From JAVVHE01 sp038238915 (GTDB lineage Bacteria; Pseudomonadota; Alphaproteobacteria; Sphingomonadales; Sphingomonadaceae): DNA of 64,000 nucleotides. Made by a program: the position numbers and the translations under genes. The stretch is from the NCBI GenBank assembly GCA_038238915.1, contig JBBSFH010000007.1, forward strand, positions 71,882-135,881, in the 5' to 3' direction. The notes under the pieces are model-generated. The model made no database searches. It worked only from the letters and a program-made list of their open reading frames with translations, and was not told the DNA's origin. Each line of letters opens with the position of its first letter. Within the stretch, counting starts at the first letter, position 1. Positions 33,049 through 41,950 of this stretch are shown here, piece after piece.

Positions 33049-35088
33049 ATGACCGCACCCACCGCCGCCCGCCGCCCGCACACTGCCACCTACCACGGTA
33101 TCGCACTCAACGATCCTTACGCGTGGCTGAAGGATCCCTCTTACCCCGAGGTGAAGGACGCGGACGTGCTAGCCTATGTCGAAGCCGAGAACGCGCATTT
33201 CGAGGCGTGGATGGCACCGCACGCGCCGCTGGTGGATGCGCTGTTCACCGAAATGCGTGGCCGCATGAAGGAGGACGACGCGAGCGTCCCTGTCCGCGAT
33301 GGGGACTGGCTCTACTGGTGGGCGTTCGAGACCGGGGGCCAGTATCGGAGATGGTTCCGCAAGCCGGTGGTCGGCGGCGACGAGGTGCTGATCCTTAGCG
33401 AACCCGCGCTCGCCGAGGGCCACGAATATTTCCGGCTGGGGGGGCTCGCGGTCAGTCCCGATGGTGGCCGCCTTGCCTATGCGGTGGACGATAATGGATC
33501 GGAGCGGTTCACGCTGCGGGTTCGCGATCTTGCCACGCACGAGGATGGGCCTGTGATCAGCGTGGAGACGCTGGGATCGCCCGTGTGGGCGGCGGACGGG
33601 GCGAGCCTCGCGTGGGTGGAGGTCAACGCCGAATGGCGGCCGTGGCGCGTGCGGCTGCACCGGCTGGGCAACGCGGGCGAAGACGCGGTGCTGTATGCCG
33701 AGGACGACGCCAGCTTTTTCGTGGGCATCGATCGCACGCAGGACCGGCAATTCCTCACCATCGTCGCCGCCGATCATGTGACGAGCGAGGTCCGCCTCGT
33801 GCCCATCGGCGATCTTGCGGCGCCGCCACGGCTTGTGTCGAAGCGGCAGGCGGGGCGCATGTACGATGTCGATAGCGGCCAGGGCACATTGTTCGTCCGG
33901 GTGAACGATACCCACCGCAATTTCCGGGTATGCACCGCATGGCCCGAGAACCCCGGCGAGTGGCACGAACTGATCGCGGGCTCGGATCAGGTGTATATCC
34001 GGGATCTGACCGCTTTGCGCGATTGGCTGGTGCTGGGCGAACGCGTCAACGGGCTGGATCAGCTCCGCATCCGCGCTGTCGATGGTACCGAACATCGCAT
34101 CGCGTTGCCCGAGGCGAGCTATACCGTCAGTCTGGGCGAGAACCCGGAATATGCGCCCGAGATGGTCCGGGTCTATTACCAGTCCATGGTCACGCCACCA
34201 ACGGTGTTCGATTACGAAGTGAAGACGCGCGTGTTAACCACCCGCAAAGTCCAGCAAATTCCCTCGGGTTACGATCCCGCACTCTATGAAACGCAGCGCC
34301 TTCACATTGTCGCGCGCGACGGCACGCCCATTCCCGTCAGCCTCGTGCGACGCCGCGATGCGGTGCGGGGCAAGCTGCATCTTTATGGTTACGGCGCTTA
34401 CGGGCTGGCGATCCCGCCGGGCTTTTCGACCTCGCGGTTGAGCCTCGTGGATCGCGGCGTCGCGTTCGCCATCGCGCATATCCGGGGCGGGGACGATCTG
34501 GGATACCAATGGTATCTGGACGGCAAGCTGGAAAAGCGCGGCAACACTTACACCGATTTCGTCGATGTGGCGCGTGGGTTGGCGGCGGCGGGCTATGCGG
34601 CGGAGGGCGAGATTTCGGCGAGCGGCGGCTCGGCGGGCGGTAATCTGATGGGCGTGGTGCTGAACACCGATCCCAGCCTGTGGCGCGCAGTCGTGGCGCA
34701 TGTGCCGTTCGTCGACATGTTGAACACGATGCTGGACGCATCGCTGCCGCTCACTCCGATCGAGTGGCCTGAATGGGGCGATCCGATTACCGACGAGAGC
34801 GCGTTCCGGCGCATCCTGTCGTTCAGCCCATACGAGAACGTGCGCGCGCAGGCGTATCCGCCGCTGCTGGTAACAGCGGGGCTGAACGATCCACGCGTGA
34901 CCTACTGGGAGCCCGCCAAGTGGGTGGCGAAGCTGCGCGCGACGCGCACCAACGATGCGCCCCTGCTGCTCAAGACCAACATGGGCGCGGGGCATGGCGG
35001 CAAATCGGGTCGGTTCGAGAGCCTGCGCGAGGTGGCGGAGGAATATGCGTTCGTCCTCGCGGCGTTCGGCCTTTCGACGGCGGCGTGA
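33049..35088 (+). CDS. S9 family oligopeptidase (oligopeptidase B-like)
   Basis: 679-residue serine peptidase with an N-terminal beta-propeller and a C-terminal alpha/beta hydrolase. The catalytic triad is Ser528 in SGGSAGGN, Asp614 in LNDPRVTYWEP and His649 in GAGHGGKSG. Cuts short peptides, often after basic residues in this subgroup; specificity here is inferred. No signal peptide. ATG 33049 opens with the S9 N-terminal pattern (DPYAWLKD follows); an extended frame upstream is antisense to the M42 gene. Confidence 0.9.
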   Translation: MTAPTAARRPHTATYHGIALNDPYAWLKDPSYPEVKDADVLAYVEAENAHFEAWMAPHAPLVDALFTEMRGRMKEDDASVPVRDGDWLYWWAFETGGQYRRWFRKPVVGGDEVLILSEPALAEGHEYFRLGGLAVSPDGGRLAYAVDDNGSERFTLRVRDLATHEDGPVISVETLGSPVWAADGASLAWVEVNAEWRPWRVRLHRLGNAGEDAVLYAEDDASFFVGIDRTQDRQFLTIVAADHVTSEVRLVPIGDLAAPPRLVSKRQAGRMYDVDSGQGTLFVRVNDTHRNFRVCTAWPENPGEWHELIAGSDQVYIRDLTALRDWLVLGERVNGLDQLRIRAVDGTEHRIALPEASYTVSLGENPEYAPEMVRVYYQSMVTPPTVFDYEVKTRVLTTRKVQQIPSGYDPALYETQRLHIVARDGTPIPVSLVRRRDAVRGKLHLYGYGAYGLAIPPGFSTSRLSLVDRGVAFAIAHIRGGDDLGYQWYLDGKLEKRGNTYTDFVDVARGLAAAGYAAEGEISASGGSAGGNLMGVVLNTDPSLWRAVVAHVPFVDMLNTMLDASLPLTPIEWPEWGDPITDESAFRRILSFSPYENVRAQAYPPLLVTAGLNDPRVTYWEPAKWVAKLRATRTNDAPLLLKTNMGAGHGGKSGRFESLREVAEEYAFVLAAFGLSTAA

Positions 35089-35193
35089 GGTTCAACCGCA
35101 GACAGCGTCGCTTCGTCTCGGGCCCGGCGCTGGTAGCGGCGCGAAATCCGGGCCATGGTTCCGCCAGTATTTTTTCAGCACAGGATTATCGAT

Positions 35194-35748
35194 ATGAAGC
35201 AGCTTGTAGCGATCGCGGGTGCCGCGATCATGGCGACCGCCGGACTGTCCGCATCGTCCGCCACTGCCGCGCTCCGTGTTGGCACAGTCGCCCCCGATTT
35301 CACCGCGCAGGGCGCGCTCGATGGCAATATGTTCACCTTCCACCTCGCCGATGCGCTGAAGAAAGGCCCGGTGGTGCTGTATTTCTTCCCGGCCGCCTTC
35401 ACCCCGGGGTGCACGATCGAGGCGCATAATTTCGCCGAGGCGGCCGAACAGTTCACCGCAGCGGGCGCGACGTTGATCGGCGTTACTGCCGGAAACATTG
35501 ATCGCATCGCCGAGTTTTCCAAGGTCGAGTGCCGGTCCAAATTCCCGGTCGCGGGCGATCCCAAGCTGAAGATCGCCAAATCCTACGATGCGACACTGGC
35601 GGTGTTTCCCGGCCATTCGGACCGCACATCCTACGTGATCGGAACCGACGGCAAGGTGAGCGCGGTCTATTCCAACCTGTCGCCCGCGCATCATGTCGAA
35701 GAGATGCTGGCGGGTGTGAAGGCGTGGCGCGCGGCGCATCCGGGCTGA
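35194..35748 (+). CDS. exported peroxiredoxin (AhpC/TSA family)
   Basis: 184-residue thiol peroxidase. An N-terminal signal (LVAIAGAAIMATAGLSASSATA) precedes the redoxin fold. The peroxidatic Cys is in FFPAAFTPGCTIEA. The sequence resembles BCP/PrxQ-type proteins. The start ATG 35194 is chosen at the signal peptide; a start at 35155 would add 13 charged residues in front. Likely periplasmic peroxide defence. Confidence 0.9.
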   Translation: MKQLVAIAGAAIMATAGLSASSATAALRVGTVAPDFTAQGALDGNMFTFHLADALKKGPVVLYFFPAAFTPGCTIEAHNFAEAAEQFTAAGATLIGVTAGNIDRIAEFSKVECRSKFPVAGDPKLKIAKSYDATLAVFPGHSDRTSYVIGTDGKVSAVYSNLSPAHHVEEMLAGVKAWRAAHPG

Positions 35749-35879
35749 AGCACGCCTAGCAGCGGGCCCGGCTTGGGCGCGCGGTGGCTGCGCCCTTGCC
35801 CGCCAGCACTGGGCAGCCTAGTCACGCCAGCGCGGCGGCACGGTCGCCTGCCCTCCGCTGCCGGACCCAATCCACGCCC

Positions 35880-37538
35880 ATGCTCCAGCTCGACAACCTG
35901 ACTTTCAACGCTTGGGGACGGCGCTTTTTCGACAAGGCGAGCGTGAATATTCCGCCGACCGCGAAAGTGGGGATCGCGGGGCGAAACGGCGTCGGCAAAT
36001 CGACGCTCTTCAAGCTGATCCTTGGCGAACTTCAGCCCGATGGTGGTTCGATCGAACTGCCGCGCGGCGCGCGCATCGGCGCGGTGGCGCAGGAACACCC
36101 GGCCACTCCAGTGACGCTGATCGACACCATTCTTGAAGCCGATGCGGAGCGGCATTCGCTTTATGTCGAACTTGAGACTGCCGAACCCGAGCGCATGGGC
36201 GATATCTGGGGGAGACTGATCGAAATCGATGCAGACAGGGCCCCGGCGCGCGCAGCGGAAATCCTTTCAGGATTGGGGTTTAGCACCGAAGACCTAGAGC
36301 GCGCGATGAGCGAGTTTTCGGGCGGCTGGCGGATGCGCGTTGCGCTCGCCGCTGCGCTGTTCGCCGAACCCGATCTGCTGCTGCTCGACGAGCCGACCAA
36401 CTATCTCGATCTCGAGGGTGCGCTGTGGCTGGAAGCGCGGCTGAAGAAATATCCGCATGCGGCGCTGATCATCAGCCACGACCGCGAGCTGCTCAACAAC
36501 TCGGTCGATCACATCTTGCATGTGGCGGGAGGCAAGCTCGATCTTTACACCGGCGGCTACGATGATTTCGAGCGGCGGCTGGCGGAGAAATCGCGGCTGC
36601 AGGCGGCGACGCGCGTGAAGCAGGACGCCGAGCGCGCACATCTGCAGAGCTTCATCGATCGCTTCAAGGCGAAAGCCAGCAAGGCCGCGCAGGCGCAATC
36701 GCGCGTGAAGCGCCTCGCCAAGCTCGCCCCGATCGCCGAATCGGTGAACGAGCGGGTCGCGCCCTTCACCCTCCCCTCGCCCGAGCGTCCGCTCGCGCCG
36801 CCGCTGATCCGGCTGGAGGGGGTTTCGGTCGGCTACGGCGATACGCCAGTGCTGAAGGGCCTGAATCTGCGGCTCGATATCGACGATCGCATCGGGCTGC
36901 TCGGCGTCAACGGCGCGGGCAAATCCACCTTCGCCAAGCTCATAGCGGGGGCGCTGCCGATCATGGGCGGCGATATGCACCGCGAGCGGCGCATCCAGGT
37001 CGGCTGGTTCCATCAGCATCAGATCGAGGCGATGGACCCCAACGAGACGCCGCTCGAGATCATGCGGCGCGAAATGCCCGTGGCAAGCGAGGCATCGCGG
37101 CGTTCGCGGCTGGCGCAGTTCGGACTGAGCCTGCCCAAGCATGAGACAACGGTGGAGAACCTGTCCGGCGGCGAGCGCGCCCGGCTGCTGCTCAACCTGG
37201 TGGCGATGAACGCGCCGCACCTGCTGATCCTCGACGAGCCGACCAACCATCTGGATATCGATAGTCGTCGCGCGCTGCTCGATGCGCTGAATGATTACGA
37301 GGGCGCAGTGATCCTGATCACCCATGATCGCTCGCTGATGGAACTGGTCGCGGATCGGCTGTGGCTCGCGGCGGACGGCAAGGTGGTGCCGTACAACGGC
37401 GACATGGACGATTATGCCAAGCTCGTCCTCGATCGCTCGCGCGGTAACGCGCGGCCGACGCAGGTTCCGCAAGCAAGGGCCGACAAGACCGCCAAAGTGG
37501 ACTCGCGCGCCACCAAGAAGGGAAAGCGGGGGCGCTGA
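35880..37538 (+). CDS. ABC-F family ATPase
   Basis: 552-residue cytoplasmic protein with two ABC ATPase domains and no membrane segment, the ABC-F type that acts on ribosomes. First domain: GRNGVGKST, FSGGWRMR, LDEPTNYLD; second: GVNGAGKST, LSGGERAR, LDEPTNHLD. A charged linker (about 240-290) and a basic C-terminal tail (TKKGKRGR) are present. It resembles Uup/YheS rather than an antibiotic resistance form, but the subfamily cannot be settled by eye. Confidence 0.92.
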   Translation: MLQLDNLTFNAWGRRFFDKASVNIPPTAKVGIAGRNGVGKSTLFKLILGELQPDGGSIELPRGARIGAVAQEHPATPVTLIDTILEADAERHSLYVELETAEPERMGDIWGRLIEIDADRAPARAAEILSGLGFSTEDLERAMSEFSGGWRMRVALAAALFAEPDLLLLDEPTNYLDLEGALWLEARLKKYPHAALIISHDRELLNNSVDHILHVAGGKLDLYTGGYDDFERRLAEKSRLQAATRVKQDAERAHLQSFIDRFKAKASKAAQAQSRVKRLAKLAPIAESVNERVAPFTLPSPERPLAPPLIRLEGVSVGYGDTPVLKGLNLRLDIDDRIGLLGVNGAGKSTFAKLIAGALPIMGGDMHRERRIQVGWFHQHQIEAMDPNETPLEIMRREMPVASEASRRSRLAQFGLSLPKHETTVENLSGGERARLLLNLVAMNAPHLLILDEPTNHLDIDSRRALLDALNDYEGAVILITHDRSLMELVADRLWLAADGKVVPYNGDMDDYAKLVLDRSRGNARPTQVPQARADKTAKVDSRATKKGKRGR

Positions 37539-37553
37539 CCCCCGCGCGCGCTG

Positions 37554-39683
37554 CTACCGCGTCAGCCCGGTCCAGTAGCCCGCGAACGCCCAGCGATCAG
37601 CGGTTTCCTCGATGATCTTGTCGGTCGGCTTGCCCGAGCCGTGACCTGCGCGAGTTTCGATGCGGATGATGTGCGGCTTGTCACCGATTGAAGCGTGCTG
37701 GAGCGCGGCGGTGTATTTGAAGCTGTGGCCGGGGACGACGCGATCGTCGGTGTCCGCCGTCATCACGAGGATCGCGGGGTAGTCCACGCCCGACTTGACG
37801 TTGTGATACGGCGAGTAGGTCAGATTGTAGCGCAGCGCGGCGGCGTCTTCGGGATTACCGTAATCGTCCGTCCACGTTCGGCCTTCGGTGAATAGATGGA
37901 AGCGCGTCATATCCATCACGCCGACTTCGGGGATGGCGGCGGCGAAGAGGTCGGGGCGCTGGTTGGTGACCGCGCCCACCAGCAGTCCGCCGTTCGAGCC
38001 GCCCAGGATCGCGAGGCCGTGACGCGGGGTGGTGCCGGTGGCGATCAGTGATTCGCCGGCCGCGATGAAATCATCGAACACATTCTGCTTGTGAAACAGC
38101 TTGCCGCTGGTGTGCCACGGCGTTCCATACTCGCCGCCACCACGGATGTTGGCGAGCGCCCAGACGCCGCCCATTTCCATCCACGCGACCGTGTTGGGGC
38201 TGAAGCTCGGCGGCAGCGAAATGTTGAACCCCCCGTAGCCGTAGAGGATCGTGGGTGCGGGGCCGGTGGCACCCTTCTTGCGCGCGACGAACATGGGAAC
38301 GCGCGTACCATCCTTCGATTTGTAAAAGATCTGCGCGACTTCGTAGGCGGCTGGATCGAACGGAGCCTTGGGCGCGCGGTAGAGCGCGCTCGCGCCTGCG
38401 CCCGAGTCGTAGCGGTAGATCGACGATGGCGTGGTGAAGCTCGCGTAGGACCAGAACAGGCGACCGTCCTCGCTCTCCTCGGACAACGCGATCGCGCCGA
38501 TGCCGGGCAGCGCGAGTTTGGTGCCCGCGCCACCGCCCAGCGGATAGGCGGTCAGTGCACCTTTGGCATCTTCGAGCGTGGTCACGATCAGCTTCTCGCC
38601 CGCGCGAGTGGCGGCTTCGACCAGCGACGCGCCCTCGGGGACGATGGTGGTCAGCCGCGCGGGGCCCGGCACGGCTGCATCGACGCTCACTACCCGGTAG
38701 CGCGGAGCGTCATTGTTGGTGACGAAATAGAGCGTATCCCCCTTCCCCCCCGCGAGCTTGTAATCATTCGTTGGCCCTGGGATCAGCGTGCGCGGTTTCC
38801 AATCGGGCTTGGCCAGATCGACGACCGTGATCTCGTAATTATCGTCCGATCCGCGCGAAGAACGGATCACCAGCCAGCGCCCATCGGCGGTGGCGGAGGC
38901 ATCGTTGTAGTAATTGAGATGCCCGGGCGTGCGGAAGATCAGCCGATCCTGCGACTGCGGCGTGCCGATGCGGTGATAGTGGATCTGGTGATCATAGACC
39001 GCCGAGGTGAAATCCTTGCCCTTGGGGTTGGCCGGGTGGCGCGAATAGAAGAAGCCTTTGCTGTCGCGATCCCAGGCAAGGTCAGTGAACTTGGCCCAGT
39101 CGAGCGTCTCGCCCAGCACGCGGCCGGTCGCGGTCTCGATCACCCTGATCGTGCGCCAATCGGTGCCGCCATCCTGCACGGTATAGGCGACATATTTCCC
39201 GTCCCGGCTCGGCCGCCATTCGGCGAGCGCGGTCGCGCCGTCCTTCGACCATGTATTGGGATCGAGCAGGACGCGTGGAGCCGCGCCGGGTGCCTCAACC
39301 ATCAGCGTATACTGGTTCTGCAGGCCGCTGTTGTGCCGGTAGAAGACAAAGCCCGATTCCTCGACCGGAAGTCCGGTCTTCTCATAGTTCCAGAGCTGGG
39401 TAAGCCGCGCCTTGATCTGATCGCGCCGAGGCAAGGAAGCCAGATGCGGCTGCGTAACCGCGTTTTCGGCTGCAACCCATGCCTGCACCGCCGTGTCCGT
39501 GCGAACATCGCCCTCGAGCCAGCGATACGGGTCTGGAACGGAGATGCCCGCAGTCGTGGCGACGACGGTGCCGCGTTGCGCGGGCGGATAAGCCAGGAGT
39601 GCGGCCTCGGCGGCGGTAACGAAGAGGGTGGCTTGTGCGGCGGTCGCCAGCAGGGTGGTGGCGGCCATGATCAGGGTGCGCAT
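37554..39683 (-). CDS. exported prolyl oligopeptidase, S9A family
   Basis: 709-residue serine peptidase with an N-terminal signal region, a beta-propeller and a C-terminal hydrolase domain. The catalytic Ser is Ser563 in GGSNGG; the Asp lies in DTDDRVVP and the His in RAGHGSGKPT. DPYRWLE near the N terminus is typical of the family. It would cleave small proline-containing peptides, probably in the periplasm. Confidence 0.92.
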   Translation of the reverse strand: MRTLIMAATTLLATAAQATLFVTAAEAALLAYPPAQRGTVVATTAGISVPDPYRWLEGDVRTDTAVQAWVAAENAVTQPHLASLPRRDQIKARLTQLWNYEKTGLPVEESGFVFYRHNSGLQNQYTLMVEAPGAAPRVLLDPNTWSKDGATALAEWRPSRDGKYVAYTVQDGGTDWRTIRVIETATGRVLGETLDWAKFTDLAWDRDSKGFFYSRHPANPKGKDFTSAVYDHQIHYHRIGTPQSQDRLIFRTPGHLNYYNDASATADGRWLVIRSSRGSDDNYEITVVDLAKPDWKPRTLIPGPTNDYKLAGGKGDTLYFVTNNDAPRYRVVSVDAAVPGPARLTTIVPEGASLVEAATRAGEKLIVTTLEDAKGALTAYPLGGGAGTKLALPGIGAIALSEESEDGRLFWSYASFTTPSSIYRYDSGAGASALYRAPKAPFDPAAYEVAQIFYKSKDGTRVPMFVARKKGATGPAPTILYGYGGFNISLPPSFSPNTVAWMEMGGVWALANIRGGGEYGTPWHTSGKLFHKQNVFDDFIAAGESLIATGTTPRHGLAILGGSNGGLLVGAVTNQRPDLFAAAIPEVGVMDMTRFHLFTEGRTWTDDYGNPEDAAALRYNLTYSPYHNVKSGVDYPAILVMTADTDDRVVPGHSFKYTAALQHASIGDKPHIIRIETRAGHGSGKPTDKIIEETADRWAFAGYWTGLTR

Positions 39684-39792
39684 CTTCTTGGTTCCGGTTC
39701 ATTCGATTCAGATTGGCTAGGTAACGAAGCGGCGAGCATCTGCACACTCCTGAATGCGCGCAGGATTCCGCCGGCGTTTCCGTCCGAACGGG

Positions 39793-40815
39793 CTACAGCG
39801 GCGACCACGCCTCCTCGCGCTGCACCACCCTGGGCATCACCGCGTCCTGCAGCGCATCGAGCACAGCCTCCATCCCCTGCCCGCCCGCCGCGCTGAGCAC
39901 GAACACCTCGCGGCCACTTGCATCTTCGAGCGCGCGCTTGCGGCTGCCCAAGGCCTGCGGCGTCACCGTATCCGATTTCGACAGCGCCAGGATGCGCGAC
40001 TTCGCTGCCAGACCAGCGCCATACGCCGCCAGTTCGGCCTCGATCGTGCGGTAGGCGGCCGACGGCCCGGGATCCCCCGCATCGATCAGGTGCAGCAGCA
40101 CGCGGCAACGCTCGATATGGCCCAGAAACCGGTCCCCCACGCCCACGCCTTCGGACGCGCCCGCGATCAGGCCGGGGATATCGGCGAGCACGAATTCGCG
40201 GCTGCGGTGCGAAACCACACCGAGTTGCGGCTTCAAGGTGGTGAACGGATACGCCCCCACCTTCGCCTCCGCATTGGTGACAGCGTTCAGGAACGTCGAC
40301 TTGCCCGCGTTGGGCAGTCCAACCAGTCCGGCATCGGCGAGCAGCTTCAGGCGGAGCCAGACGCTCATTTCCTTCACTGGCTCGCCCGGGGTGAACTGGC
40401 GCGGCGCGCGGTTGATCGAGGATTTAAACGTGGCGTTGCCGCGCCCGCCCAGCCCGCCTTCGAGCATCGTCACCCGCTGGCCAACGCGCATCAGATCGGC
40501 GACCACGCTTTCCTGATCGTCAGCGAGCACGGTGGTGCCCACGGGCACGGCGATCACCAGATCGGCGGCACCCGCGCCCGCACGGTCGCGGCCCGAGCCG
40601 CCCTGACCACGTTCCGCCTTCAGATGCTGACGATAGCGGAAATCGATCAATGTGTTGAGGCCCGGCACAGCCTCGAAGATCACGCTGCCGCCGCGACCGC
40701 CGTTGCCGCCATCGGGCCCGCCATATTCGACGAACTTTTCGCGCCGAAAACTGACCGCGCCATTGCCGCCCGCGCCCGAGAAAAGGTGAACCTTGGCCTG
40801 ATCGAGAAAGTGCAT
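39793..40815 (-). CDS. obgE: GTPase Obg
   Basis: Essential GTPase of 50S assembly and stress control. The 340-residue protein begins with the Gly-rich Obg fold (HLFSGAGGNGAVSFRREKF), then the GTPase domain: G1 GLPNAGKST, G3 DIPGLIAGAS and G4-type SKSD. The start ATG 40815 gives MHFLDQAK, the conserved N terminus; an upstream frame to 40869 is not supported. Confidence 0.95.
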   Translation of the reverse strand: MHFLDQAKVHLFSGAGGNGAVSFRREKFVEYGGPDGGNGGRGGSVIFEAVPGLNTLIDFRYRQHLKAERGQGGSGRDRAGAGAADLVIAVPVGTTVLADDQESVVADLMRVGQRVTMLEGGLGGRGNATFKSSINRAPRQFTPGEPVKEMSVWLRLKLLADAGLVGLPNAGKSTFLNAVTNAEAKVGAYPFTTLKPQLGVVSHRSREFVLADIPGLIAGASEGVGVGDRFLGHIERCRVLLHLIDAGDPGPSAAYRTIEAELAAYGAGLAAKSRILALSKSDTVTPQALGSRKRALEDASGREVFVLSAAGGQGMEAVLDALQDAVMPRVVQREEAWSPL

Positions 40816-40942
40816 CGTAATCCTGTGGATAAGCGCGTTAATCTGACGCGGATGTAATGACGGTTTCACGCGCGCGAAAGCGCCGCACGCTAATATAGGG
40901 CCTCGGCAACCGAACGCCGAACCTTATGGGAAGGACTTTACT

Positions 40943-41170
40943 ATGAAGATCAGCCACATCCTCGCCGCCTCGGCGCTTAGCCTTGCTCTCGTTGCCCCCG
41001 CGTTCGCGCAGGACGCCGCTGCTCCGGCCGCTGCTCCCGCCGCCGACGCGATGAAGACGGATGCGATGGCCAAGCCGATGAAGGCGCACAAGGCGCACAA
41101 GGCGCACGTGAAGAAGGCCAAGAAGGCCGACGCGATGAAGACCGACGCGATGGCGCCTGCCGCCAAGTAA
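40943..41170 (+). CDS. small exported Ala/Lys-rich protein with internal repeat
   Basis: 75-residue protein with a signal peptide ending LVAPAFA|Q (cut after about residue 22). The mature part has the ten-residue unit ADAMKTDAMA twice (34-43 and 62-71), flanking a basic KAHKAHKAHVKKAKKA segment. No cysteine. Function unknown; such peptides can bind nucleic acid or surface polymers, but this is a guess. A GGGAAGGAC ribosome site precedes it and a strong hairpin follows. Confidence 0.75.
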   Translation: MKISHILAASALSLALVAPAFAQDAAAPAAAPAADAMKTDAMAKPMKAHKAHKAHVKKAKKADAMKTDAMAPAAK

Positions 41171-41178
41171 GCCGGTTT

Positions 41179-41205
41179 GCGACCGGGGGCATGGCCCCCG
41201 GTCGC
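41179..41205 (+). terminator. hairpin terminator after the Lys-rich protein
   Basis: GCGACCGGGGGC and GCCCCCGGTCGC form a perfect 12-base stem with an ATG loop, followed by GCTTT. It lies just after the stop at 41170 and 44 bases before the response regulator, so it should stop transcription between them. Confidence 0.75.
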
Positions 41206-41248
41206 GCTTTGCCCGGGGGGGTCATTTGCAGACGCGCCGCAAACGCGC

Positions 41249-41950
41249 ATGGATGCGACGATGACCCGCAAAATCCTGCTCATCGAAGACGACACGACCG
41301 CCGCCGAGTATATCGCGCGCGGCCTGACCGAGGCGGGTTACACCGTCGATACCGCGTCCGATGGGCGCGACGGCCTTTTCCAGGCGACCGAGGGCGGCCA
41401 TGCCGCGATCATCCTGGACCGGATGCTTCCCGGGCTGAATGGTGTGGCGGTTCTATCCGCGCTGCGCGCAGCCGAGGTGAAAACTCCTGTCATAATGCTT
41501 TCGGCGCTGGGTTCGCTTGACGATCGCGTCACCGGCCTTACGCACGGCGCGGACGATTATCTGCCAAAGCCGTTTGCGATGTCCGAACTGCTCGCGCGGC
41601 TCGAGGCGGTGCAGCGGCGCACGTCCGAAGGCGGTGCCGCGCCGGTGACGACGCTCGGCTGCGCCGATCTGACGATGGATCTGCTCAGCCGCCGGGTGAA
41701 GCGCGGCGAAACGACGATCCCCATCCAGCCTCGCGAGTTCCGGCTGCTTGAATATCTGCTGCGTCATAAAGACCAGGTCGTCACGCGCACGATGCTGCTC
41801 GAAGGCGTGTGGGACTATCACTTCGATCCCGGCACCAACATCATCGATGTCCACGTCAGCCGCCTGCGCAAGAAGGTGGACGAGGGGTTCACCCCGCAAT
41901 TGATCCACACGGTGCGAGGAGCGGGCTACCGGCTTAGCGCGGGCGCGTGA
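41249..41950 (+). CDS. OmpR-family response regulator
   Basis: About 233 residues. Receiver: LLIEDD acidic pocket, phospho-acceptor Asp in ILDRMLPGLNG, MLSA, and the Lys in LPKPFAMSELLARL. C-terminal winged helix: QPREFRLLEYLLRH and HVSRLRKKVDEG. Unlike the CtrA-like protein at 1934 its phospho-sites are all intact. ATG 41249 or 41261 are both possible. Its stop overlaps the sensor kinase GTG start as GTGA, so the pair forms one two-component system. Confidence 0.9.
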   Translation: MDATMTRKILLIEDDTTAAEYIARGLTEAGYTVDTASDGRDGLFQATEGGHAAIILDRMLPGLNGVAVLSALRAAEVKTPVIMLSALGSLDDRVTGLTHGADDYLPKPFAMSELLARLEAVQRRTSEGGAAPVTTLGCADLTMDLLSRRVKRGETTIPIQPREFRLLEYLLRHKDQVVTRTMLLEGVWDYHFDPGTNIIDVHVSRLRKKVDEGFTPQLIHTVRGAGYRLSAGA

